Source: Populus alba
Lineage: Eukaryota; Streptophyta; Magnoliopsida; Malpighiales; Salicaceae
Length of the DNA stretch: 64,000 nucleotides
NCBI RefSeq assembly: GCF_005239225.2
Contig: NC_133293.1
Span: 14,972,333 to 15,036,332 of the forward strand
Reading direction: 5' to 3'
Made by a program: the position numbers and the translations under genes. The notes below the pieces were generated by a model that did no database searches, had not been told where the DNA came from, and was given only the letters and a program-made list of their open reading frames with translations. This document shows, one piece after another, positions 38,601 to 51,259 of the stretch (position 1 is the stretch's first letter; each line of letters begins with the position of its first letter).

Positions 38601-41600
38601 CCTGACCATCTTCTCATGCCCCCTTCTATACATCCTACCAGGATTTCTATTGACACACCTAGCATTACTTCCTTCTCTGATCATTTTGTAGCTATGCCGG
38701 CTAAAATCCATACCATTAACCACCACCCCACCAGTGGCAGATCTATGTTTAGCATGAATTGTTTCATGTGTTGAAGTTACTCCATAGAAACATGGTTTCC
38801 TTTCAACATAAAAATCGCCAACATGATGCCTGAAAATAGATTCATCCTGTTTCCACTTAAGTACTCTAGATCTCCTGCTATATTTTCTCCTCTCCAAATG
38901 AACCTGATCGTCAGGATAAATGATACCATCTTCAGCATCAATGGTGTCGTTAAAACTACCATCCCAATCACGATCCTGGCCTTCCCTGATGCATATTCGT
39001 CTCTTTGGTCTCGTATATCTTTCAGTTAATCTGGAGTTGAACATAACACTTCTTGACGGCGACATCTCCTGCCACCTTCCATTGTTGGATTCATAAGTTT
39101 CCCTCTGATACTTGGAGAAAAAATGTTGATGAAGTGGATCACAATTATCTTCTTCAGTTTCCATGTTCCATGTACTATTCAAATCCATATGGGGATCACA
39201 GCCATATTTAACCCTTCTACTGGAAGGATTCCTCTCTCTCCCAATAAAGTTGCGCCTTTCACATTTTTCATTCAAAGAAAACCTTTTCTGGTTGGCCACA
39301 GATCTTCCACAATTTTCTTGCATTAAGTCATCTTCATTTTCATGACCAAGCAAGCGCATACTGTGAGTGCTCTTCTGAAATTGGATGTTTCCACTCTTCC
39401 TTTTCCATAGAATTTCTCTCTCTTTGTGATTGTTGTACTTGGAAACCAAATGTCTTGACCTCCAATAAGTGGGAGGAATCGCGTCCTCCAGAAAGAGTCC
39501 TCTTCCAGAACTATACAAATCTTTGCACATATCTTGATCATCTAATCTACAGCTTCGTTCATGGAAAAATTCCTTCTCATTCCAATCCCTTCTGTTCTGT
39601 GGAATCATCTCATCTTTAAAGCTGTGATTATATTTTCTATGAAAGTGTTTTTTGTAAACAGCCTGAGCATGGTCATCCCTGCACCTTTTACCATTGTAAC
39701 CACAAGAAGGGTCTTTCTGCCGACTATAAGAGAAATCTTCTCCATTTCGATAATCAAAATCATGCAGATTTTCAATGTGTCTGCTACAATCAAGGGATGA
39801 GCGATCCCTAAGTGTGGGAGAGGTATGGCTATCATTATTAGGAAGGATCCTGCATTCAGGAACTCTATGGAGTCTCCGATTGTGATCCTTCCTTTCCTCC
39901 CAAACAGGTCTTTTATGACTTGAACAATTTTGGATACCTGATGTTCTTATAACACCATTTCTTTTAGGGCTCTTATGGTTAGATGTAACAGATTCCTGTA
40001 ACTTGGTGCCCAAAGATGGCTTTCTTAAGGGACCAGGAGAATCTTTGAGAGTATGACAGATATTGTCTCTGGATGCTTCAGAATCACTGTCAGAGTAGGA
40101 TAGACTTGGGCTAAAATAACTGTAATCACTCAGTGATAGTTCTGGCTCGCTCAGAAATTGATCTGACTTGCACTCCTTCCTGTCAATTTCTTCCTCTTCC
40201 TCGTCTACAGTTTCCATTTTTTCAGCAATTCCTTCTGAAGAATGGGCATTTTCCTTTTGATGGTGATGCCCATCCGCATTAGAAATCTGGTTGGCTTCAT
40301 ATTTATCAGTCTTCGGAGACATTTTATTGGACACCGACATTGACTGGAAACACCTAATGATAACAAATTAAAATCATTACCATCATCAGTGGTTCAACAA
40401 AAGCACCGGAATATAAAGAAAGCTAAACTTCTAATGTAATAGCTCTTCAATATAAAATGTCGCCTGAACGAACATGAAAATTAATCTTAGACAAAGCAAC
40501 ATCATCTTCTATCAACCAAGTCTCTGCTTCATTATATTACATTAAGCATAAAAGAAATGCTTATGAGACTTTTAGCCTCCGCTTAAAAAATATGAGAGTC
40601 ATTAGATGCAATATTACAAAACTGAGTATTTCTATTGAACTCCAGAACCACAATAATGAACATGGAAATTAAACATCTTAGACCAAGCAACATCATCTTC
40701 TATCAACCAAGTCTCTGCTTCATTATATTACATTAAGCATAAAAGAAATGCTTATGAGACTTTTAGCCTCCACTTAAAAGATAGGAGATTCATTAGATGC
40801 AATATTACTAAACTGAGCATTTCTATTGTTCGATTTTGATTGCCAAATCTATTTCTATTGTTCGAACTCCAGAAGCATAATAAAACTCTAACTCACATCC
40901 AAGACGTGTACCATGTTAGATTTTGATTGCCATAAAGCCACCATATTCAACTAGGAAAACAAATCCAAGCCAAACCAACTGTACAGGAAATATGAAGATA
41001 ATTCTAGATATTTAAATGGTTAAAACTTTTTCAGAGAGGAAGACCTGAGATTTCCTTCCAGAGAGTCCGCAGAGGGTTCATCTCTACTGGCACTACCAGA
41101 AGAGCAGGCATCTCTTTTATCATCAACATTTAAATCCCTTCTTTTTGATGCTCCGGGTTCAATGCTATCTATATGGCTTGATTGCTCCATGCTGGACTGA
41201 GAGGAATTGTCATTGGAGTCCTGCACATTGATCTGTTCCAAATCATGCAAAGAATTAATCATTATATAGAGTAAAAAAATGTTGTAAAAGAAGTCATACA
41301 TATTTAAAGTAAAATCCAACCTTTATAACAACATCAGAATCCCAAACACGTGGACGCCTTAGATCCATGGTTGGTTGACGTTCACCAGTGCTGTCTTCAA
41401 CCTGAATTGCTCTGCCTTTTCGCTGAAGCAATCAAAACAATTCATTAAATAACAGCATACAGGAAAGCATACTAGACATTCATAGAAAAAATAAATGTAG
41501 TCAATGTGGTAATATCAAAATAAGGAATCCTTAATTTAGGGGGTACCAATCCCAGCTGCTTCCCTCCCCTATCAGCATATTCTGATGAAGAATCAACTTG

Positions 41601-43655
41601 ATTAATATGGTCAGCTATAGCTATACTATTCTGCTCAGGTCCGAATTTATAAGCCTGATTTCATGCAAACAGAATATATTTGGAATTCCAGCATTCAACT
41701 ATGATTTCACAATGGCCATGAAAAGACCCCTAAAAAATAAAAATACTCACCTGGGTAGATTTTGAAGAAGGAAGAATTGACGTTGCATCATGCATGTAAG
41801 ACTGTTGCCCATATTGCTCCTACAATGCATCTCACAGAGTTTCAATGATTAGTGGCCAATTGCCAGTTAACAAAAAAGTGGTAATGGCAATAATTCCTAT
41901 CATAAATCAGTCGCGCATATCTGTGTTCTTTTTTTTTTCCTTTGCAAATGAGGTGTTAGAACTCTTTGATCATATGGCTATAAGGTCAATTATCTGACCA
42001 AAATGAGTATAATGTTTCAAAAATTTACCAATGACATGCAGTACTGTTTCCAGCTATCCTCATTGAAACCAAAATTGAAGAAATTGGATATATCAACTCC
42101 AGGATACCTCCACTGCTTTTCTTCAAATGCATCAATATTTACATCTAGTATACTCCTGTTGAATACAAGGAAGCAAGATTTTACTTAATATTACTGGAGA
42201 ATTAGAACTCTTGCATCCAATACAAGAGTACAAAAATTCCCTCAATCATTCATCACTGCAGCAATAGCAGCCTCATCAATGTGAAAAAACATTTACCCTT
42301 ATTTAGAACATTAAATCATTTTGTATGTGCATTGCTGTGTGCTATCTTATAACAACCCTAAATAAATTGTATTTCCACAGAACTGGAGTAATGGGGGTAT
42401 TTACTAACCTATACCATGGAAGTGAGTAACCATATCCACCATGAGATAGTACTGAATTGGTTGTAGCATGAAAATTAGCAACCCGACCTGAATTTACCTT
42501 GTGTTGCTTGCACCTGTTATCTTCCCAATTACCTCTAGCAGAGCTAGAAGAACGAGATGCCACCCCAGCAGATTCATTGCCTTTTTTATTGCTCAAAAAT
42601 GATGATCCATATGGTCTTGCATTCTAAACAATAGCAGGAGAACAAGAAACTAACTAGGTTATTTTCACATCAAACTTCCACCTCTAGGAATACTATCATT
42701 ATCAAAAATAAAAACACGGAACAAAATATCATATTAACATGTCATTCTGCAATCGAACAAACCGAAAATCAAAACTGCTGATTTTGAACTTTTTTACATT
42801 CTTGGTCTTGATATACAATACCCAGACAATTCTCAAAAAGACACCATCTACATAACCATCAGTCATGTCATTGCACTTGATAAATCAGAACCAAAGATCT
42901 AAAGCTACAAATTAAAAATCCAATCACCAAGATGAATTTCAAAACAAACTAATTAAACAAAACCCAAAACAAACTCATACTAATATCCAGCTAAGAAAAT
43001 TACAATATTTCCGTAAAATTCAATATCTAATGTTAGAAACAGCAAATTACACTTCATATCCATAAAAATTCTAAAATCGAGTATTTCGACTAAAGTCCAA
43101 AACGTACACTCCTAGTCTCCTACAAAAAATAGAGACAAAAATCTGAACTGAAAAATACAAAACGCCATTTCCATGAAAACTCAGTACCTTATATTGCAAA
43201 TGCGGCAATTGATGAACACCCTTTACTCCATTCCCACTAACACTACATTCTACTCCATTTTTAGCACCAACAGAACCACCACCCTCCTCCCCTTCTTCCT
43301 CCTCGAAACCGCCACCGCCATTACCATTACCGTTCCTTTCTCTGCCAACTTCAAACCCTTTACAATCCTCATCATTCAAAACAATATTCAGATCATCTTC
43401 ACTATCACTCCCATCACCAACTTCCTCCAGAACCCCCAACTTCTCCTCGTTTAATTCCTTGGACTCCGACACTACCAGGCTCTCTTCTTTTTCGCTTTGA
43501 TTAACTTTGTTATGATCACTGCCTTCATTTCCTTGATGTGATTCTGATTCTGTACATAAATTACTGGAGTTTGGTAATGAATTGGTAACTGAACTCGCTT
43601 GAATCACAACATCTAAGTATAAATCACCGAAATCATCACCGGTGAAATCATCCAT
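35635..43655 (-). CDS. FIP1: FIP1-like pre-mRNA polyadenylation factor
   Basis: Nine exons are modelled on the minus strand: 43655-43188, 42623-42409, 42155-42029, 41819-41751, 41654-41547, 41422-41321, 41232-41045, 40353-38559 and 36144-35635. All phases match, giving 1193 residues. The N-terminus is acidic, with [13 protein letters not shown] at about 84-95, the FIP1 region that contacts poly(A) polymerase in other organisms. The Fip1 motif is at about 244-267 ([18 protein letters not shown] and on), encoded across exon 3. [17 protein letters not shown] follows. Exon 8 (598 residues) is highly charged and Arg/Ser/His-rich, as in plant FIP1 tails that bind RNA. The C-terminus has [16 protein letters not shown] and ends [11 protein letters not shown]. 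Plants have long FIP1[III] and FIP1[V] types. The DDFGDLY start leans to [III]. The last intron (2.4 kb) is the least certain: donor aag|gtaaac and acceptor tgcag|aaaag were chosen by phase. Confidence 0.88.
40476..40831 (-). repeat. Tandem duplication inside a FIP1 intron
   Basis: Within the intron between exons 7 and 8, the block with aagcaacatcatcttctatc at 40494 recurs at 40685 (offset 191). Similarity covers about 165 bases through tgcttatgagacttttagcc to ctgagtatttctattg, with only a few differences. It does not touch splice sites. Confidence 0.85.
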
Positions 43656-45900
43656 TTGGAAACCCTAAAGGTTATTAAATTTATGGGGTTTTTTTGTTAA
43701 ATGGAGAGACCATTTTGTTGATGGTTTCGAAATGAGTGAAGAAGAGAAGTGGAGAGTGTGTTTATGAGAGGGCTAAAACCCTTACATGGGATAATCCATA
43801 AACCCTACCCATACTATTCAGAATTGGATATCGTAACTCGGTCCTTATATGGTTAGAAAATAACAAGTTAGTCCCTCAAGGTTTGTACATTTTTAATCAC
43901 TTTCCAGTTGCTCATGAACTATTTGTACCGCTTCCGTAGTAGCCTCTAAACAAACTGATGTGAATGAAATTGAATAGCCAAAAGAAAACTATAATTCTCG
44001 CACACCTAACTAGCATGGTTTTGGAAGGATCAATGAATGGCGTCTCTTGAAAGTTAAAAGGTTATTTTTTAAAAATAATATTTATTTATAAATATATTAA
44101 AATAAATTTTTTAAAAAATATTTTTAATATTGATATATCAAAATAATCTAAAAACACTAAAAATATATTAATTTAAATTAAATAATATAATAATAAATTT
44201 AAATTTTTTAAAACACAAAAAAAAAAATCGACTTTCAGCTAAGAGACTGAGAATTTGATATTTTACTGCTCGCAATCTATTTATGAATCTTGTGTTTGAA
44301 AAATGAAATACTATAAAACTTAAACAAATAGTGTCCTGAATGATTACAGGTTTTAGAACTACTAAAACAATCAAGGGAATCGTCTCACAAGCTTACAGTC
44401 CTCGTAAATCTTGCATAATCTTTTTTTTATTATTATTTTTATATCAAAGCTCACTCAAATAAATCCAGCATGATTGAAACCTTCTTAATTGAATTTAACT
44501 TAGAGCATTTAATGAAATTTTATGTTTAAAACCTTCTTAAATATTAAGAATAAAATTACAAATTTAATCTTTAAAAATATTAATTTTGTGTATTTATTTA
44601 ATGTTTTGTTGTGTTTTAGTTTTTTTTAATCACTAAATTGGTGCTTTGGACCACTCTATTGACTGAATCAAAATATTTTTTAATGTAAAGAAAATTAATT
44701 AGGCATCATTCATGCTTTTCAAAAATTTTCGAGTTATAAACTAAATTAGATTTATTAAGTTCACTTCAATATTTAATTATATGATGTACCAAAAATAGAT
44801 AGTTGCGACAAATAAATTAAATGAAATAAAAAAATAATTACAATGGCAACAAAAAAATGCAATATTTGAAAAGATTCATATAATCTCACTTGATAACAAA
44901 AGAATTAAATGAAATTTTAATAAAATAATATCCAAGATACATTTTTAATTGATCCAAGAATGTAAAAAAATATATATCAATAACAAAACACTAAGGATGA
45001 AAATAGAAAAAATATTTATTAAAAAAAAACCAACTTGAAATAAAACTGTTAAACAAGCAACTCAGGTAACGAGAATGAAATATCCTTATAAAAAGCAAAT
45101 TAAAAAAAATATAAAGCTTAATTTCCAGTTAATCTAATGTTAATAGATAAAATTAAAAAAAAACACTCAATTAAAAAAAATAAAATAAAATTAACTTGTG
45201 TTAGCCTCCCAACCTATTACTCAGATTATAAAATCAGAATAACTTAGTAGAAAAGTAAATCAATCAGAATTGTAAAGTTCAATTCTCAGTTGACGCAATG
45301 TAAAAAAATAAAATTAAAAAAATAACAAAAAAAACTACCTAAACGAACCCACAATATAAGTCATATAATTAGGATAGACTTAGGGAAAGAAAACGAAAAA
45401 AATTATAAAACCTAAGAAATTCAATATTTTAAAATAAAATTAAAAAACAAATATTTTTAAAATAATAATTAAAATAATTAAAATCAAATTTGATATAAAA
45501 ACTCACAATCAATTTTGTCATTTTGAAAAGAGTGATTCGTGGAAAACAACTCCACCACAGCTGTGAAAAGGAGAGCTAAAAAAAACAGAAATATTATATT
45601 TTGACTCTTTTTACTTATTGTTCATGCTCTAATGAAAAAATCAAATAAAATATTTTTTTTTCAGATATATTATTTCTTTATATCTTTCAGAAAAACTAAA
45701 ATTAACAATCAATAAAAAAATAAACCAATTAAATATAATTATGTGAAAAAAATAACATTAAAATTATTTAAAAAAAATACTTATTTATTTTACTTTAATA
45801 AAATTGGCTTTTTAAATGGTTTTTTTATTAAAATATATACAGTAAAAAAACTATATTTATATTATTTTAGTAATTTATCTCTTTAAAATAACATCTTCCA
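43656..45900. other. AT-rich intergenic region
   Basis: The first ~150 bases are the leader and promoter side of the FIP1-like gene. The rest is strongly AT-rich with many A runs and includes an inverted copy of the dispersed AT-rich repeat at about 44060-44180. No coding region is supported. Confidence 0.55.
44060..44180 (-). repeat. Dispersed AT-rich MITE-like repeat, inverted copy
   Basis: In reverse complement it shows the ordered blocks ttttagattattttgat, aatattaaaaatatttttt and tttattttaatatattt that are seen in forward orientation at 11820-11965 and elsewhere. Presence on both strands supports a transposed repeat rather than chance AT composition. Confidence 0.45.
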
Positions 45901-46070
45901 TCCAAGAAAAGGAAATGAAAGAAGAATATCATGGTGGACTTTCGAGACTCGTTGCTAGTTAAGGCGGAACTTTCGAGACGATTCCAACAATATCTGGGAA
46001 AGACAGCTGTTAAAGCTTCAAATTTGCGGCACGTGGCGCCATATCATGGTGGACTTCCTCATTTATTTGC

Positions 46071-47296
46071 GTGAGTGCTACACGTGTTAAACAACTTTTT
46101 CCTCGCTCATTGGGTTGTCAGGTTCAAATGCTGTTGAATCCAACAAGCGATAAAGGCTTGCTGGACCTAAACGAGATCGAGAAGGTTCTCACTGATCCGA
46201 GAGCGGATGACGTGAAGGTTATAATAAAAGTCATTTTAAAAAATAAAATTGTTAATATAGTTTTTTGAATAGTATAAATATATTTTTATATGCATTAAAA
46301 AAATCATTTTAACAACATATTTATAATTTAATATATTTAATATTAATATTTTTTATTTTTTTGAGAAAAATTATGTAGACGATAAAATAAATCCTATCTA
46401 TTTTAATACTTTTAGCTTTTTTTTTTATATATAGGTATATTGAAATCACCTTTCTTTAACTGAAAAACTATTTTGATTTTTTACTTGGCTATCTCTTTGA
46501 AACTGCAAAATCATCGGGAAAAAAGCTAAAAAAAGAGTTTTTTACTTTGGCTCCTATCCCATTAGGGATGCCCTTACATTGTATCACTGGGTAGAGCAGG
46601 AGGGTTTGTGTTCGTTGTTTTGGATATTGGTTGATAATGGTTTCTATGGTGTTTAAGAACAACATGTGTTAAGATGTTTGTTGATTTTTCCAAGCATTAA
46701 GATCCCCGTTCATGTCTTGAGTTTTTCATTTGCATGGGCAGGCTAAGCAAAAGCAAAAGGGTGCTCGGCGAATGACCCTCCCCGGCGTAGAAGGGCAAGA
46801 GGGAGGAAAGTGGATTCTCATTAACTCCGGTCTGTTTTCCTCTCTATAATGTTAGATACATATATTGTTACTGAAAAAGAAAAAAAAGAAGAAGTTAGAT
46901 ATTTTACAATCAATGCAGCCCAATGTTGAGCTGGTTAGAGTTTCCTTTCTCGCTGCTTAAAGGGGAAAACTGGAATAGACTGTGTCAAATAATTCTTGCA
47001 TAGTCTTATGTGTTCTTATTGAGTTTCTACCTTACTCAATACGGGCATCAATTTCATGCTCATAGTAACCCTACGAGCAAGTTGAAATTGACTTAAATTC
47101 TGCTAGCATAATTGTGAAACATTGGTACTTTGATGAACTCTTTAGGTGATAACGAGGCTTGTTGATTCATAGAACCCTGCTACCTTCTTTGTCCTTAGGT
47201 AAGGTGATAGTTCATGTTCTTGATGAGGAGGCTCGAGCAGACTACGATTTGGAAAGTCTTTGGACCTCAGAAACATCTAAAGAGGACCCAGTTCGG
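46071..47296 (+). pseudogene. Iojap-related (RsfS family, mitochondrial type) gene, missing central exon
   Basis: Three segments match plant Iojap-related ribosomal silencing factor. The first, ending about 46227, encodes LLDLNEIEKVLTDPRADDVKVI. The second (46742-46829) encodes AKQKQKGARRM, then LPGVEGQEGGKWILINSG. The third (47199-47296) encodes KVIVHVLDEEARADYDLESL and a short acidic end. Segments two and three join in phase by GT-AG. The part normally between one and two, with the conserved aromatic/Asp block and ATGRSxWHxRNIAQAL, is absent. Its place holds about 500 bases containing AT-rich DNA. The last family segment (VKVRPKNN) was also not found downstream. RsfS proteins bind ribosomal protein L14 and block subunit joining. 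Without the central strand and helix this copy is unlikely to work. GTG opens the first frame at 46071, and an internal ATG lies at about 46128. Confidence 0.7.
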
Positions 47297-48580
47297 GTAA
47301 AAGGTAAATTCGAGGATTACAAATTTTAAACCTTTTGTGCTCTTTATCTGATTTTTTGCCTTCCCAACATGCACACCCACCCACCAATACATGACATTGT
47401 AAGCTGGGCTCTCTTCTTTATCTAGAAGGTAGAGGAATGCATTAGCACGAATCGAGATTGTTAGTTCAATTATTTTTAGCTTTTCAGGAAAATTCAATAT
47501 GCATTTAGCAAAAGAGAAATCCAAGTATAAAAAAGCAATTGAGCTCCAATCTTATAGCAAGATGGTTTAAAATCTTATCCCGGTTTCTAGAGAGACAGAT
47601 GTATGCAAATTTGAGAATAATCTTTCTATAACTGCATCTCTGTATTTAATCATTTCCACCTTTTATCCATTCTGCGTCTTCTAAATCGGACAGTGGCTTT
47701 CTGAGTATTTTACCCGTTGGCTTGAAGGGGAGAGACAGAGTTAAGAGTTTGCTAACCAATTTAACGAGCACTCTGCACTAAATATTCTCTGTGGTTAAGT
47801 TGCTGATTAATGTATTGGTCTTGTGGAGTTCTATAAACTTGCATATACGTGTATATATAAGTTTCTGCATGTATGTAATGTGTTTTCTTCCTGGGTTTTG
47901 GACGGGAGACGTCCATGACTCTGTGGTCTGTGGGGTAATCTACTGATTACTATCATCTTAGTTGTACAGCAAATTGTTAGAATTCAATCTCAATCCTTAT
48001 TTGGAATGGCTTCTTACCATCACAGGGTTTCCAAACTTGTTTTTAAAATTAAATAATGGTCGTTTATGAATAATTTTCTGCAGATTTTCTGGAGCTACTC
48101 GTGCGTATTAGTCTAGACTTTTTTTTGAATTGTCTACATTGTTTCATCTTTTCTCGGAACCTCTGTTCAATCCTTTTCCGTGCAAGGATCGTAGAAAAAG
48201 AACGAGGAATTAGCTCATAAATCACAAACTAATAGTAATAACATATGATATAGTGTTTCTTTGGCTTACATTTCTACTGAAACAGATTTATAGCAAGTTA
48301 AAGCAGCTCTTAATAGTGATATCCTTCAGGCATGAAAGGATTTTGGTGAAATCAAGCACATACATGGAATTTGAAGCCAATCAGTGAAAATAGAATGCCT
48401 TGTTTCCCACTACTTGCAACTGTTCACTACTTGCAAGTACTGTTATCGTCTTCTTCTTCGTCTTTTGTACATAAAATGGGAAAGGCAGATAGGGTTTCCC
48501 AAACTCATTGCAAGGGACATCATGCCCAAGCACTGACACACATCTAGAGGAACCTTTCTGCCAACTACTGTGTATTGTAC
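47297..48580. other. Downstream of Iojap copy, non-coding
   Basis: Mostly intron-like or intergenic sequence, including pyrimidine-rich tracts. No continuation exon of the Iojap gene was recognised. The upper end is the 3' flank of the receptor-like gene on the other strand. Confidence 0.4.
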
Positions 48581-49682
48581 TCAAACTGGTTTGTATGAAC
48601 CAGCTCTCTTCTTCTGAGTGAAGTAAAACACAGTTGCTGCAATAACAGAACCACCAAAAATCAATGCACCTGCAAGACCAAAGAACACTGCATGTTCGTC
48701 ACCAGAGTAAAGGCTTATCAAAAACTTTTTTTCCTATCCCAGTTTGAGATACTGACCTATGGCAACATATATGTAATTAGGTTCTGGTCTGACTGTAGTT
48801 AGTGCACCTGCGAATTCACGCAATAGTAAATTCTCAGATTCATAAGTTCAAGTAGTAGGGGCTAGTAAATAATATATGTGCTAATTGCTATATAAACATA
48901 TGCTATAAAATTATGTGAAGGAAAGTACCCTGGTCATAACAGTTCGTTGAATGCCTCCTGCTGGTACAAATGCAAAAGAAATTCTCGTGTAGACCATTGT
49001 TATAACCACATAATCCACCACTAGCCTCACAAGATTGACATGCCCCATCAAGTTGCTTCCAAGTCAACTTGAAACCACCTTGCAATGCCCGACCAAAACC
49101 CTGAACCAAGTCTCCATAAACTGCCTCGTCACTCACCAGGGCACTCACAACTGACTCGCAATATCTATGCCAATCAAATTCTGGTGTTGCTCCCTCCAAG
49201 AACACATATGACTGCTTAATACCATACTGTAAACATGCTATATGTGGAAGTGAAGGTGGATACAGTGTGCAGTTATAAAAGAAATGCAGCATTTTATTGC
49301 CTAGCGTAGAATTGAACAGTGAAGGAGTGCTATTTACTGTGATAGTATCATGGGGTACTTTTGGACAATCTGCTCGTCTTATTTTGGTATGGTGAAGGGT
49401 GAGAGATTTACTGGAGTGGTTGATGTTTGTAACAGGATAAAGATCATTAGAGAGATAGATCATTGGATTTTGGTCACTGCAAGAGATATTGAACCCTGGG
49501 TATCCACAGTGCTCAAACTGTTGACTTTGGTGCCAAAAGGGGTAGCTAATTGTGATGCCATCACCACCGCAGTCAAAGGAAGGGCATGTTGTGATTGGTG
49601 ATTGATCACTAGAGCCACCATTGATGGAGGTGTAGAGGAAGACAAGGAAGAGAATAGAAGGAAGACGAGCTAGAGAGGCCAT
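48581..49682 (-). CDS. LRK10L/WAK-type cell-surface protein without kinase domain
   Basis: Three exons, 49682-48929, 48807-48757 and 48669-48581, join in matching phase into 297 residues. Residues 1-25 form a signal peptide (MASLARLPSILFLVFLYTS). A GUB_WAK_bind domain follows (CPSFDCGGDGITISYPFW, CGYPGFNISC), the cysteine-rich module that binds pectin in wall-associated kinases. Next is a WAK_assoc region, ending with CQSCEASGGLCGYN and FFCIC at about 215-245. The last exon encodes a hydrophobic segment (ALIFGGSVIAATVFYF), then QKKRAG and a stop. The kinase domain of full LRK10-like receptors is absent and none lies downstream. The short basic tail looks like a natural end and not a frameshift. 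It may act as a co-receptor or decoy. This is inferred from architecture only. Confidence 0.8.
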
Positions 49683-50656
49683 GTTCTAGAATGGAAATGC
49701 TTGTTGATGAAATGGAACTGGCAATTAGAGGCCGACGGCATACTATAATTGATTTGGGTCGATCATTGAGTTTTAACTAGTTTATTGCTGTTGTTTTCTG
49801 GTCAGGGTTGTTAAAATATGATAAAGGGAGGTCAACGAAGTAAGTAGAATGCTAAAATTTAATAAAGGGAAGTCAACGAAGTAAGTAGAAATGATACAGA
49901 AATTTTTGGAACAAGTGATTAATTTATAGTTTTTTTATGGATGATTCTCATTCATGAAAAATAAATCATGCAACATGGTACATTGTTATATGCTAAATGA
50001 CTATTACCCTCAAGAGCACCAACACGATGATGAAGACCAGACAATGTTTGGTCCGCAGGCTCTGTAGCGTTCGGTCTGAAGTTTTAAAAGGTAGTAAACT
50101 GTCCATCTTGGACTCTTAGGCATGCCCCGTTAGTTTGAAGAACGATGATAGGTGCACATTTGCAGAACTTACTTGTTAATTATTTACCAATAAAAATACT
50201 GGAGTCCAAAAATATATTGTGTAGATTCCAACATAGATATGTGATTTTTAGTCCGTCAGAAACCGTCATCTTTACAGTAGGAGCATATCATTTGAGCTCC
50301 TACCCTTTTCCTAAAATGCAATTTTTGCTCATTAATCACAAATAAGGTATGCAGGTAATTGGAAAATTAAAGTTATGAGTGAGACACGCCAGACCTACAA
50401 AAAAATAACATGAAGTATTGTAACTTTTTTTATACATATACACAAAGACCTAATTCATGTAAACCAAACAAATCATGCTATAGAAATTCAAGGACGGATT
50501 CGATCATAATACATGACTTAGCCTCGTTCCATGTAAACTAAACGAGTTTGATATAGTTTTACGTGAAAGTGAAAGTGAATGGAGTGAAGAACAAGTTGAT
50601 TTGTGAGAAAACACATCAAAAATATAAATTAACATGTCATGATATACTAGTAGAAG
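49683..50656. other. Intergenic DNA
   Basis: The promoter side of the receptor-like gene and AT-rich DNA. A short direct repeat is visible: aaagggaggtcaacgaagtaagtagaa / aaagggaagtcaacgaagta near 49823 and 49863. No gene is supported. Confidence 0.4.
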
Positions 50657-50974
50657 TTGGTGACAATATCAAAAAATGGTACAAACAGAGATATAAGCAT
50701 CTCTCAAAGTAGAGATGCCACTTTTGGGATCCCACAGTACATGGTGCAGATTGTCAACGCCTACGTTTTTGGTTGTGCTTCTTCAACTATTCACTTCCAT
50801 GGTGGCTGGTTTGCCTCTGCAAGAGTGGTAAACCCAAGAACCTTCAAAAGGCTCTCTTATGATGATTGCTTGGTCAATGGAGGGAAAGCTTTGAAAACTA
50901 GTAAGGTTGTCAGATTCACATGCTCAAATTCCTTCATGTACGCACTCCAATTTAAGTCTGCCAAGTTCTGCTGA
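50657..50974 (+). pseudogene. TPD1-like (TAPETUM DETERMINANT1) fragment
   Basis: The frame encodes ISISQSRDATFGIPQYMVQI, then IHFHGGWFASARVVNPRTFK, RLSYDDCLVNGGKALKTSKV and a C-terminal block ending QFKSAKFC before tandem stops TGA TAA. This is the C-terminal domain of TPD1 and its homologues, small secreted cysteine-rich ligands of the EMS1 receptor in anther cell fate. There is no ATG, signal peptide or N-terminal Cys. Two positions that are Cys in the family appear changed: VNAYVFGC where VNxCVxGC is usual, and FHGGWF where xCGWF is usual. Loss of these disulfide cysteines and of the secretion signal supports a pseudogene. No upstream exon was recognised. Confidence 0.68.
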
Positions 50975-51259
50975 TAAGCCTAGAAACAAGGTCTTATCAT
51001 GGAGAGATAAGAGAAAGGGTTTCACCTTGTACAATTAAAAAAGAAAAAAAAGTTTTCAATCCCTAACATCCATGAAAATGAAATATTAACAGTCTCAGCT
51101 ATTAGCATTCTCAATGTTGTCTGGATCCTTTAATGCACAGATCACTGAACCATGAGTTCCCCCTCTTGAAATTTTAAACCAGCCTTTCGTTCCTTGAACA
51201 TTCGTTACCATTTTGTTACGGTATATGAAGCTGTAGATATTGTTTTATGATCCCCAGAG

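Noticed and set aside
43173..43454. Plus-strand Thr/Ile-rich open frame
   Set aside because: It is the antisense shadow of the acidic first exon of the FIP1-like gene.
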